Below are positions 32,679 to 41,500 of a stretch of DNA of 64,000 bases, one piece after another; position 1 is the first letter of the stretch; each line of letters opens with the position of its first letter. The notes under the pieces were generated by a model. The model saw only the letters and a list, made by a program, of their open reading frames with translations, had not been told where the DNA came from and did no database searches. A program made the translations under genes and the position numbers. The stretch is from Bacteroidales bacterium (GTDB lineage: Bacteria > Bacteroidota > Bacteroidia > Bacteroidales > UBA12077): assembly GCA_028282785.1 (NCBI GenBank), contig JANQHE010000037.1:142856-206855 (forward strand), given 5' to 3'.

Positions 32679-35600
32679 CTAAAATTTTTCAATAATTGCA
32701 TCATAAATTGCTTGTTGTATATCGGTACGAATATTCATTTGAATCAATTTCGAGTTATCCTGATCAGGATGAATTCTATTTGATAAGAATATATAAACAA
32801 TTTGCTCACCAGGGTCGGCCCATGCAATGGTTCCTGTAAATCCGGTATGTCCAAAGCTATCTCCTGATATACATTTACAAGTTGGGCCTTCTTTTTCGTA
32901 ATCCATTTGTGGTTTATCAAAACCTATGGCTCTTCGGTTATCATTATCTAATGAAGGACTTGTTGTAAATAAATCAATCGTTTCTTTTTCAAAGAATTTG
33001 GTACCTCCATATTCACCACCATTTAGATACATTTGCATGAGCTTAGCTAAATCATTAGCCGTTGAAAACATTCCTGCATGTCCGCAAACACCGCCTAGCA
33101 TTGCCGCTCCGGGATCATGAACATGTCCATGTAAAAGTTGTTTTCTAAATATTTGATCATTTTCGGAAGGAACAATTTCTGATCTATCGAATTTATTTAA
33201 AGGTAAAAAGCTTGTTCTATATGCTCCTAATTCCTGAAAATACGTAGAATCAACAAAATCCTCGAATTTCGCATTTCTAAGGTTCTCTATGATTTGATAA
33301 AAATAATAATAACCTAAATCACTATAACGATATGCTTTTTCCTCAATTAAATCGGATTCTCTAATTTTTTTATAAATGGTATCTCTAAAGGTATTAGAAA
33401 TGTAAAAATCATCGGCAATTTGAGTTGAATATCCTTCTTTTGGATAATAAGTATAAATTCCTTCTTTAAACTTAAAATTCTTCGCCATATACGAATGATT
33501 TCCCAGTTTATATGGAAAATCTTCAGAAAATCTTTTGTTCAATAGGTTTTGATCAGGATATAAAGTTTCTAATGTAGAATAATAAAATGGGATCCAACCG
33601 TTTAATTGTGCCTGGTGGGTTAAAATATCACGTATGTTTAAATTACCTTTATTGGTAGTATCGAGCTCGGGTAAGTAATCACTAAGCTTACTATCTAAAA
33701 AGAAAAGGCTGTCTTCATACATTTTCATTAATGAAGGTACGGTTGCAGCAATTTTAGTTATTGAAGCAATATCATAAATATCATCCTTTTTTACCGGATT
33801 CTTTTTCAAATACGTGTGATAACCAAATGATTTATCATAGAAAACAGTTCCATTACGAGCCACTAATATTCTACATCCGGGTGTAGCCATCGTATCAATA
33901 GCTACTTTTGCAATTGAATCAACTTTCTGAAGTTTAATCGATGAAACCCCAACCTGCTCAGGGACTCCATATCCTAATCTTATTTTTTTTTTAAGCTCAA
34001 TTCCTTTACCTGCAGGATAATTGTTATTGATTGTTACAGGCAAATGACCGGAAACTTTAATCCCTCCGAATATCGACTGAGCAGCAGTTGATTGTACCTC
34101 TACTTCCTCAGAGTAAGATATTAATACTGCATCAATATGGTCAATATATTCAAAATTCCGAAGGCTATACGGATTTGCAAAAAGACTAAAAACTACGTTG
34201 GTATTTTCGGATAAATCGGCAATAATCTGGAGATGTTCCGTATTAACCTTATAGTTTTTTGAAGTCCAATATGATGTATTATGGACACTAGTAAAGACTA
34301 CATCATATTTTTGAAGTAAGCTTAGAACTGAATCCTTATGTGATTCATTGTAAATGAAGTGATCAATTTGAGCATATTTTGAAAGCATTTTTTGAAATTC
34401 CGTTATTTCATCAGCATTAAAAGACAATGATGCAAATTTCTTGCGTTTAAGCTTTTTTATAGGAAGCAGATTTTTATCATTTCTTATCAATGTTAAACCA
34501 TTCTCAATCAAATCTCTTCGAGTAACTTCATAAACTAATTTATTTAGGTCATTGTGAAGATTTTCCGTTTTAACAGGTTGATTTTTACCGAAATTTCGAA
34601 TTAAACCTAAACGATACTTTGCTTCCAACACTTTTCGACAACTTTCATTAATTCTTTCTTTGCTTAAATTTCCTTTTCGTACTGATTTTTTAATTTTTGA
34701 GATTGCATTTGACACATTAACCGGGAAAAGTAAAACATCATTTCCCGCTTCTAAAGCTAAACTCTCTATTTCACCAGGTTCATAATGATTGGTAACACCT
34801 TTCATATTGAGCGCATCTGTAAAAACCAAACCGTCAAATTCCATCTCTTCTTTAAGTAAGTCGGTTACAACAGATTTCGTTAAAGTTGTTGGTGTATCAG
34901 TTTTAGTTCCAAGCTCCGGAACATTTAAATGTGCCACCATTACTCCTTCAATTCCGGCATCGAAAATTTTGCGAAAAGGATACAATTCGATTGAATCCAG
35001 TCTTTGTTTGTTATGATTAACAGATGGCAAGGTATAATGAGAATCTTTATCCGTATCACCATGACCCGGAAAATGCTTTGCAGTAGTTATAATTCCGGCA
35101 TCTTGCATGCCTTGCATATACATAATGCTTTTTTTAGCTACCAATTCTCTGTTCTCTCCAAATGACCTTACATTAATTACTGGATTTAACGGATTATTAT
35201 TAACATCTACAACCGGTGCAAAATTTATATGAATTCCAAGTCGCTGCATTTGTTTTCCTATATCATAGCCCATTTGATAAATTAATGAGTCATCCTGTAT
35301 AGCTCCCAACATCATTTGGCGCGGATAACTAATTGTTGAATCCAAACGCATTCCTAACCCCCATTCACCATCAATTGCAATTAGTAATGGAATTTTAGAT
35401 AATGCTTGATATTGATTAGTAAGATTGGCTTGTCTTCCCGGTCCACCCTGGAAAAATATTAATCCCCCAACTTTGTGCTTTTTAATGATATAATTTATTT
35501 CATCAATATGTTTTTGATCTTTATTAGAATAAGCTGCCACCATAAAAAGTTGACCAATCTTTTCCTCAAGCGATAGTTTATTCATTACAGAATCTACCCA

Positions 35601-35699
35601 TGTTTTCTGTTTATCAATTACAAATTGAGAATCCTGGGCAACAGTATTGTTAAAAAGAAAAACTATCATTAATAGAATTAGATATCGATACTTACTCAT
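32679..35699 (-). CDS. GH3 beta-N-acetylhexosaminidase fused to a beta-lactamase-type serine hydrolase
   Basis: 1006-residue exported fusion. A signal peptide (about 1-22) leads into a GH3 (NagZ-like) barrel (about 35-370) with the signature KHFPGHGDTDKDSH, where Asp219/His221 form the acid/base dyad, and nucleophile Asp295 in FTDALNMKG. A GH3 C-terminal sandwich follows (about 400-600). From about 620 comes a serine hydrolase with Ser646 in SITK, a YSD motif near 790 and a GHTGFTGT motif near 950. The two halves plausibly trim beta-N-acetylglucosaminyl and peptide or amide bonds of peptidoglycan, a combination seen in other Bacteroidota; substrates are inferred. It has its own promoter and possible operator upstream. 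Confidence 0.88.
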   Translation of the reverse strand: MSKYRYLILLMIVFLFNNTVAQDSQFVIDKQKTWVDSVMNKLSLEEKIGQLFMVAAYSNKDQKHIDEINYIIKKHKVGGLIFFQGGPGRQANLTNQYQALSKIPLLIAIDGEWGLGMRLDSTISYPRQMMLGAIQDDSLIYQMGYDIGKQMQRLGIHINFAPVVDVNNNPLNPVINVRSFGENRELVAKKSIMYMQGMQDAGIITTAKHFPGHGDTDKDSHYTLPSVNHNKQRLDSIELYPFRKIFDAGIEGVMVAHLNVPELGTKTDTPTTLTKSVVTDLLKEEMEFDGLVFTDALNMKGVTNHYEPGEIESLALEAGNDVLLFPVNVSNAISKIKKSVRKGNLSKERINESCRKVLEAKYRLGLIRNFGKNQPVKTENLHNDLNKLVYEVTRRDLIENGLTLIRNDKNLLPIKKLKRKKFASLSFNADEITEFQKMLSKYAQIDHFIYNESHKDSVLSLLQKYDVVFTSVHNTSYWTSKNYKVNTEHLQIIADLSENTNVVFSLFANPYSLRNFEYIDHIDAVLISYSEEVEVQSTAAQSIFGGIKVSGHLPVTINNNYPAGKGIELKKKIRLGYGVPEQVGVSSIKLQKVDSIAKVAIDTMATPGCRILVARNGTVFYDKSFGYHTYLKKNPVKKDDIYDIASITKIAATVPSLMKMYEDSLFFLDSKLSDYLPELDTTNKGNLNIRDILTHQAQLNGWIPFYYSTLETLYPDQNLLNKRFSEDFPYKLGNHSYMAKNFKFKEGIYTYYPKEGYSTQIADDFYISNTFRDTIYKKIRESDLIEEKAYRYSDLGYYYFYQIIENLRNAKFEDFVDSTYFQELGAYRTSFLPLNKFDRSEIVPSENDQIFRKQLLHGHVHDPGAAMLGGVCGHAGMFSTANDLAKLMQMYLNGGEYGGTKFFEKETIDLFTTSPSLDNDNRRAIGFDKPQMDYEKEGPTCKCISGDSFGHTGFTGTIAWADPGEQIVYIFLSNRIHPDQDNSKLIQMNIRTDIQQAIYDAIIEKF

Positions 35700-35733
35700 A
35701 TTATTTAATATTATTTATTTCTAAAGAGTTTTA

Positions 35734-35750
35734 AATCAATTTTATTGATT
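35734..35750. promoter_or_regulatory. Palindromic operator candidate at the GH3-fusion promoter
   Basis: AATCAAT-TTT-ATTGATT is a perfect inverted repeat of 7-bp arms. It covers the start point predicted from the -7 element at 35755-35762. The regulator is unknown. Confidence 0.4.
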
Positions 35751-35754
35751 AACG

Positions 35755-35762
35755 CAAATATA
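35755..35762 (-). promoter_or_regulatory. -7 element of the GH3-fusion gene
   Basis: TATATTTG on the - strand is an exact TAnnTTTG match, about 56 bp before the ATG at 35699. The -33 region is weak. Confidence 0.4.
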
Positions 35763-35855
35763 ATCTTTTGAAAACATAAGCCCTATATAGATTTTATTGA
35801 ACTTTGCAGAATTTATGAACATTTATTATTGAAATCTTTTAAAATTCTTAAAAGC

Positions 35856-35881
35856 AAAAAAGCCTACCAAATGGCAGGCTT
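35856..35881 (-). terminator. Intrinsic terminator after the DUF1338 gene
   Basis: On the - strand, AAGCCTGCC (35881-35873) pairs with GGTAGGCTT (35868-35860), with one G-T pair and a 4-base loop, and then a T-run to 35856. Confidence 0.75.
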
Positions 35882-35907
35882 CTACGTATCTTTTTAATTT
35901 TTAATTC

Positions 35908-36714
35908 TTATTTTTTATAATAATTGGTACTCTCAAAAATTTTATCAGCCGATTTTGCTATAAATCCACTGTACAGTTCACCATTTTTATCAGGATAGCG
36001 CTGGGCAAACTCATAATAACAACCAGGAATACTATATACACCATCCGTAAATTCAACATTAATATGGTTCGCCATTATACTAGACTGCTGTAATAGTTCC
36101 TCTTTAGTTCCTTTTATTTCTCCACCGGATGAATTCATTAGGAATTCATTATCCTTCAAAAATTGATTGACTTTTTCAATAGTATCGTATTTTTTCAAAC
36201 CATTTATACTCACTGTAAAATGATTTGCTCTGAATCCATATACATAAACCCATGCTGCATATTCTGATTCTTCCCTAAGTTTAAGATATGATTTATAATC
36301 CGGTGTACCCCAAATATTTCCTGAAAATATTAAATTATCCGAATTAAGATCTTTTTCGGGAACTTTATCAACAACAGCTTCAACAGTTTCCTGTAAAAAT
36401 CTACTAAAATCTTTTGTTTTAAGCTGACTTATAAAAACCCGAGGGGCACTTTTATCTGTTTTATGCTCAAAATGTTTTGCAAATAAATGCTTTTCTTCAA
36501 ACACGTATTGCCCTTTTGCTTCATAGCCCTTTTCTAAAAAAACTCTAGATAAAACATCAATATTAACTTTATCATGATCAAAAGTTCTGAATGCAATGTG
36601 ATCATTTAGTACGGTTTCACCTTCGTTAGTAAATAAATCATAAACGTTCTGAACAGAAGGGTTTAGAGTTGTGTAATCGCTCCATAATCTATTAAAAATA
36701 TCTTCTAAAGTCAT
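35908..36714 (-). CDS. DUF1338 family protein (2-oxoadipate dioxygenase/decarboxylase-like)
   Basis: 268 residues from the ATG at 36714, the usual start (MTLEDIFNRLWSDY); an earlier start would add 18 residues that do not fit the family. Typical DUF1338 features: NDHIAFRTFDHDKVNI with the metal-binding His near 36-38, a central DKAPRVFISQLK-like block (SAPRVFISQLKT), FRANHFTVSING and the C-terminal IPGCYYEFAQRYP. Biochemically studied members (HglS/YdcJ) are Fe(II) 2-oxoadipate dioxygenase/decarboxylases of lysine catabolism. This protein is shorter than those, so the substrate is open. It is a single gene with its own terminator and is divergent from the sigma factor gene. Confidence 0.8.
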   Translation of the reverse strand: MTLEDIFNRLWSDYTTLNPSVQNVYDLFTNEGETVLNDHIAFRTFDHDKVNIDVLSRVFLEKGYEAKGQYVFEEKHLFAKHFEHKTDKSAPRVFISQLKTKDFSRFLQETVEAVVDKVPEKDLNSDNLIFSGNIWGTPDYKSYLKLREESEYAAWVYVYGFRANHFTVSINGLKKYDTIEKVNQFLKDNEFLMNSSGGEIKGTKEELLQQSSIMANHINVEFTDGVYSIPGCYYEFAQRYPDKNGELYSGFIAKSADKIFESTNYYKK

Positions 36715-36860
36715 AATAACAATGGTTTTGTTTATATTCGTTTTCCATAAAAACAATGAATTTTTCAATATGTTCAGATAAATAAAAAAGTTCTACCTTT
36801 ATTTTGTAATAAAATTATAATATCTGTGTCGAACTAGAAAATGATTTAGGATAATCCTGA

Positions 36861-37430
36861 ATGAACGAAAAAATTTTATTAGAGAAAATAGCTAGTAAAG
36901 ACGAGCAAGCTTTTCAATTTTTTGTTGAAAAGTATCATCAAATGGTTTTGAATATTTGTAACAACATTTTAAACAATTTCGATGATGCAATGGATATTTC
37001 ACAAGAAGTATTTATAAAAATTTATGAATCAATTGAGAGTTTCAGGGGTGAATCTAAAATTACCACATGGTTATATAGAATTTCCGTTAACAAGTCTTTA
37101 AACCATTTACGTTCAAAAAAAAGGCAAAAGTGGTTTTCTGGTATGGATATTATTTTTAACAGTGATAATGATAAGAATATACCTGAAGATGTATCACCTA
37201 AACCAGGAGAAAATATTGAAATTGAAGAAAATAAAAAGGCTTTGCATTTAGCCTTAAATAAATTGCCAAAAAAACAAAATATTGCTTTAACATTGAACAA
37301 TTTTGAAGGTCTAACATATAAAGAAATAGCAGAAATAATGGAAATTTCTGTAACTGAAGTTGGAGTGTTAATTAATCGTGGGAAGAAGAAATTAAAAACA
37401 TTATTAATTGATTATTTTAAAAATAACTGA
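36861..37430 (+). CDS. ECF-type RNA polymerase sigma factor
   Basis: 189 residues, the usual ECF size. Region 2 (about 20-90: FFVEKYHQMVLNICNNILNN, DISQEVFIKIYESIESF, TWLYRISVNKSLNHLR) recognises the -10-like element, and region 4 (about 120-180: LNKLPKKQNIALTLNNFEGL, YKEIAEIMEISVTEVGVLINRGKKKLK) the -35-like element. It is followed 48 bp later by a zinc-type anti-sigma factor and then a Spy/CpxP-like protein, which marks it as an envelope-stress ECF unit. Its own promoter was not identified with confidence; ECF factors often activate themselves. Confidence 0.93.
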   Translation: MNEKILLEKIASKDEQAFQFFVEKYHQMVLNICNNILNNFDDAMDISQEVFIKIYESIESFRGESKITTWLYRISVNKSLNHLRSKKRQKWFSGMDIIFNSDNDKNIPEDVSPKPGENIEIEENKKALHLALNKLPKKQNIALTLNNFEGLTYKEIAEIMEISVTEVGVLINRGKKKLKTLLIDYFKNN

Positions 37431-37478
37431 TTTTGAGTGTAATAATTCAATATATTAGTTGTCAAATAAAAAAAGATT

Positions 37479-37958
37479 ATGGATTGTAAAAGAGTTAAAA
37501 AGTTGCTTCCTGATTTTTTGGAATTAAATCTTACCGAGGATTTACAACAAAAAGTAAAAACTCATATAGATTCTTGTGAGTATTGTACTAAAATATATTG
37601 GAACTTAAAACAATCTCTAGATCTGCTTAAACCTACGGCAGGTATCGCAGAGCAAGCTTTTTATTATGAAAGGTTAAAACAAAAAATGGAAAACAGACTA
37701 GAATCCAAGAATTCTCTTTTATCTGTAATTTTTTCAAAAAAGTTAGTTCAACCTGTTATTTATCTTTCTTCAATTATTTTGGCTGTTTATATTGGTATTT
37801 TAATTGGATCTAATAATCCATCCTTTACTCAGTATTCTGAAATTGAAGCGGATGAAAATATAAATCCAATTGAGACGTTTGCAGAATACAGTTATCTTAA
37901 CGATTACGAAATTGAAACCATAGAAAACTTGATTACGGAGTCAGACGATGATAATTAA
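37479..37958 (+). CDS. Anti-sigma factor with zinc-binding ZAS domain
   Basis: 159-residue single-pass inner-membrane protein. The N-terminal cytoplasmic domain (about 1-45) has the zinc-type anti-sigma motif His-x3-Cys-x2-Cys (HIDSCEYC, 31-38) preceded by Cys3. One membrane helix (about 90-108: PVIYLSSIILAVYIGILIG) follows, then a short, acidic periplasmic tail. It should hold the sigma factor encoded just upstream inactive. Only about 50 residues are outside the membrane, so signalling is likely by regulated proteolysis or by the CpxP-like partner next door. Confidence 0.85.
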   Translation: MDCKRVKKLLPDFLELNLTEDLQQKVKTHIDSCEYCTKIYWNLKQSLDLLKPTAGIAEQAFYYERLKQKMENRLESKNSLLSVIFSKKLVQPVIYLSSIILAVYIGILIGSNNPSFTQYSEIEADENINPIETFAEYSYLNDYEIETIENLITESDDDN

Positions 37959-37989
37959 ACATGTAAAGTTAACCTGATTTAGAATAACC

Positions 37990-38556
37990 ATGAATACAAA
38001 AACTAAAAAGACCCTATTAATAGGCACCATTATAATTCTTTTAGTTGTGAATATTTCAGCTTTAAGTACGATAATTTATAACAAAAAAGTTCGTGCTAAA
38101 ATGCAAGATGAAATTAGTAATGTTCAAGACGGAATACGGAGGCAAGGGATGAGGAGGTTTTTACAAGAGGAACTCAATTTATCCGAAGAGCAGTTCCATG
38201 AATTTCAAGATATAAATACAAATTATAGCCGGGATTCTAGAAAAATTGCTTTTCAGATGAGGGAAAAGAGATATGAAATGATGAAGGAGATTGCTAAAAA
38301 GAATCCGAATTTTGAAAATCTTGATCAAATTGCTCAAGATATAGGATCATTGCATTATGAACTTAAAAAACTAACAATCAATCATTTTACAGAACTGAAA
38401 GATATTTGCACCGAAGAACAACAAGAAATATTACATGAGATGTTTATTCAAATGTTATCAATTCAGGATGGAGAACGAATGGAAAGAGAACATAGAAGGA
38501 AAAATAGAGGTAATCATGAAAAGCATCGAAGAAGAAATAAAAGAGGGAGCGATTAA
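37990..38556 (+). CDS. Spy/CpxP-like periplasmic stress protein, membrane-anchored
   Basis: 188 residues. An N-terminal membrane helix (about 9-28) leaves the rest in the periplasm. The body is all-helical with an LTxxQ-like motif (LNLSEEQFHEFQDI) and a second one (TEEQQEILHEMF), the mark of the Spy/CpxP/CnrX family, which sense or chaperone misfolded or metal-damaged proteins. The C-terminus is very basic (REHRRKNRGNHEKHRRRNKR). It ends in the terminator hairpin that also serves the convergent gene. Its place behind a sigma/anti-sigma pair suggests it is the signal-sensing part of this ECF unit. Confidence 0.8.
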   Translation: MNTKTKKTLLIGTIIILLVVNISALSTIIYNKKVRAKMQDEISNVQDGIRRQGMRRFLQEELNLSEEQFHEFQDINTNYSRDSRKIAFQMREKRYEMMKEIAKKNPNFENLDQIAQDIGSLHYELKKLTINHFTELKDICTEEQQEILHEMFIQMLSIQDGERMEREHRRKNRGNHEKHRRRNKRGSD

Positions 38557-38564
38557 TCGCTCCC
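38545..38564. terminator. Bidirectional terminator between convergent transcripts
   Basis: GGGAGCGATTAATCGCTCCC is a perfect 20-bp palindrome with T-rich DNA on both sides (+ strand TTTCTTT; - strand CTCTTTTATTT). It contains the stop codon of the Spy/CpxP-like gene (38554-38556) and lies 5 bp past the stop of the giant surface protein. Confidence 0.8.
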
Positions 38565-38569
38565 TTTCT

Positions 38570-41500
38570 TTAATCTATTTTTATGATTTTTCTCGTATCT
38601 ATTACCTTATTTGAACTGCTTAATCTTACATAGTAAACCCCGGTGGGTAAATCATTAGTATTTATCTCAATTAAACTTTCACCTTTACCGATCAATGCAT
38701 TTTTAACTAAAGCTCCTACTCCATTATAAATATTAATTTCCATATCATAAGGAACTGTCTTTAATAATTGTAAGGTAAGAACTTCTTTTACCGGATTTGG
38801 ATAAATCCTATAATCATGCCTTGCAATATTTTCAACTAACTCATTAACCGATGTAATAGTAAGAAAATCATCCGTATAGTTTACCTGATAAATTTCCTTA
38901 GTTTCTTCATCCTGCACAAATACAATTGTGATCAAACTATCCGACCTCACATCTACGGGCAAAGGCCAAGTTTGATAAATATTAACGGAATCATTTGTTA
39001 GCCAATCTCTTTCAATTAATGTACCGGCAGCATCCGGAAGCATAGTTCTTAATACGTTATTATATTTTTCGGAATTCTCTTCCACAGTTCTTTCAACCAC
39101 CGCTATATATACAATTAAATCTTGTCCTGAAATATCTTTCAGCGCTTTAACATCTGTGGAAACAACTAATTTACCATCTTGAATATCCTGTTTTAATGAG
39201 ATACTAAATGTAGGATCAACTAATACTCTTTTATGAATATCAGATTCTGTAAGTTCATTGCCAATTGAGTAATCAAACTGTCCCTGACCATCAACAATTG
39301 AATGAGGTACATCTGATACACCATAAAATAGTGCCCTTGCACTAGGCCCTGAAGGATAGTAAGAATTAAATGAATTAGATGCCGGAAAACTAGTATGATA
39401 ATTCAAGCAGATTACATCTAAAGAATCCTTTTCAACGATTGGTGCAATTGTATTATCTTGAATATTAGTAGCATCTTCATCAGTTATATTAGTAAAATTC
39501 TCAAGAAGTACGATTCGTTCTCGTTCTTTAAATTGTATATTATCAAAAGCAAATCCTTCGTCAGTAAAATCACCGTTAGAACCAAAAACAATTCTAAATC
39601 TTACGCCTCCTCTACCTCTTAATTCATCGAGTCTAAACATTGCTGTATTCCATCCATTATTATGTGTATCTACAATATTCCCTGTCCATCCTAGTTGCTG
39701 ATCAGCGGGTGCACCACTAATTATATATGAAGTATACCAATTTATTCCATCCGAAGGTACTCCAATTGTTGCCCAAGTACCATCAGATTTAGCATACTGT
39801 ATAACCGCACCATCACGATCAGTTTCAGTATAAGAAATATAATCCATCTTCATCATCGGTCGTTCCATAGAAGAAAAATCAAAACATGGGCTTGTAATCA
39901 TACCTTTCTCACTATTAGAATACTCACCAGTTAAATTGGTTACAAAAGCATTAGATCCAGATGCTGCCGAATTAATCTTCGTACCAGAGGGTTCTCCCCA
40001 TTGCCATGTGTTATTTGCCCCTTCTTCATAATCTTCAATAACCCATCCGGTCATATCAGGACTATCTTCAAAATCTTCCAAATATGACATACTTAGATCA
40101 ACTGATGGGCGAATATTTAAACGTATTGTATCTGCAATTCTACCACAAGTTTTCAATACCTCCTCATATATAACATCATATGCTCCCGGAGAATCGTATG
40201 TAAACTCCGGATTGTTACGATCTGTTAAATCAGCTATTCCTGCCCCACCAAAATTCCAACTTGTACTTAATGTATCATCAGGATCACTTGTTGTTAATAG
40301 TTCGAACAATACTGTTTCTCCATGACATTCATTTTCGAAAGTAAACTCAAGGTTAACCCTTGTACCGAGAAAGAAAATACTATCTATGTCATTGACACAT
40401 CCATGTTTAGATTCCAGTTCTAAATTTAAAGTATTAAATCCGGGATCAACCTCAAAAACGGCACTTGAATTGCTCGAGGTACTATTACCATAAGTCCAAT
40501 CCCAAATTACAATTGAATCTGACGTTAATGTATCTGATGTAAATCCAAGAAGGCTATTTGACCCGGGGATACATTTTTCATTAGGATGGAAAGCCACAGT
40601 AGGTGTTTTATTAATTTTAACTACTTCATTGTACACTCTTTGACAACCAGAATAGTCTCTAATAAAGGTATATGTAATGGTATTATTTTCTAAATTTGCT
40701 TCGCTTGGATTGAAATATCCAAGGTTATCTTCTACATCATCAGTTATACCATTTCCGGTAAAGTCCATTGCACCTATATCGCCCGTGTAGAAAGCAGTTA
40801 ATTCTATTTCAATATCTTCACTTTCGCAGTAAGATTCATCTAATCCAGTAAAATAAATATCACCAATGGAGTCTATATTTATTGTTTTAAACACTTCATA
40901 AGGTGCTGCACCATTATTATATACAAATTTAACTGTGTGATCTCCTGCTGCATAATCTTGAGGATTAATAAGTATTCTATTATCAGATTCCGGTGTAATT
41001 AAAACATCATCTATGTAAAAACTACCAGGCGTTCCATCTGTTGGTATTGGTGTACCTATTAAAGTATCTATTGATCCACCAAAATAACAGAAATTAAAAG
41101 TTCCCGATGAGCTTGCTATAGATCCTAATGCCTGATTTACTTCTATCTGGACAGAGTCTGAGTTTACACAAGTATTAGCATCTTCATAAGTATATGTTAT
41201 CCAATGGAATCCAATACCTGCATCTGCAGGATCAAACACAGCTGTTCCATCACCATTATTAGACATGAATGTTAACGGTGTAAATACTCCTGTTGAGCCT
41301 AAAGGATTACCTGAAATTGTACTGGAAGGCTGGTCAATATTATATGTTGGGTTCATAGTAAATGATACGACAGGTAAAGGATTAACTACAAAAGACTTCT
41401 GTACAGTGTCGCTTATACAACCGGTAGTTGGTGATGTATATACATATTTTATATTATATGCCCCAGGCATAATTTCATCAGGTAATAAATATCCCTTATT

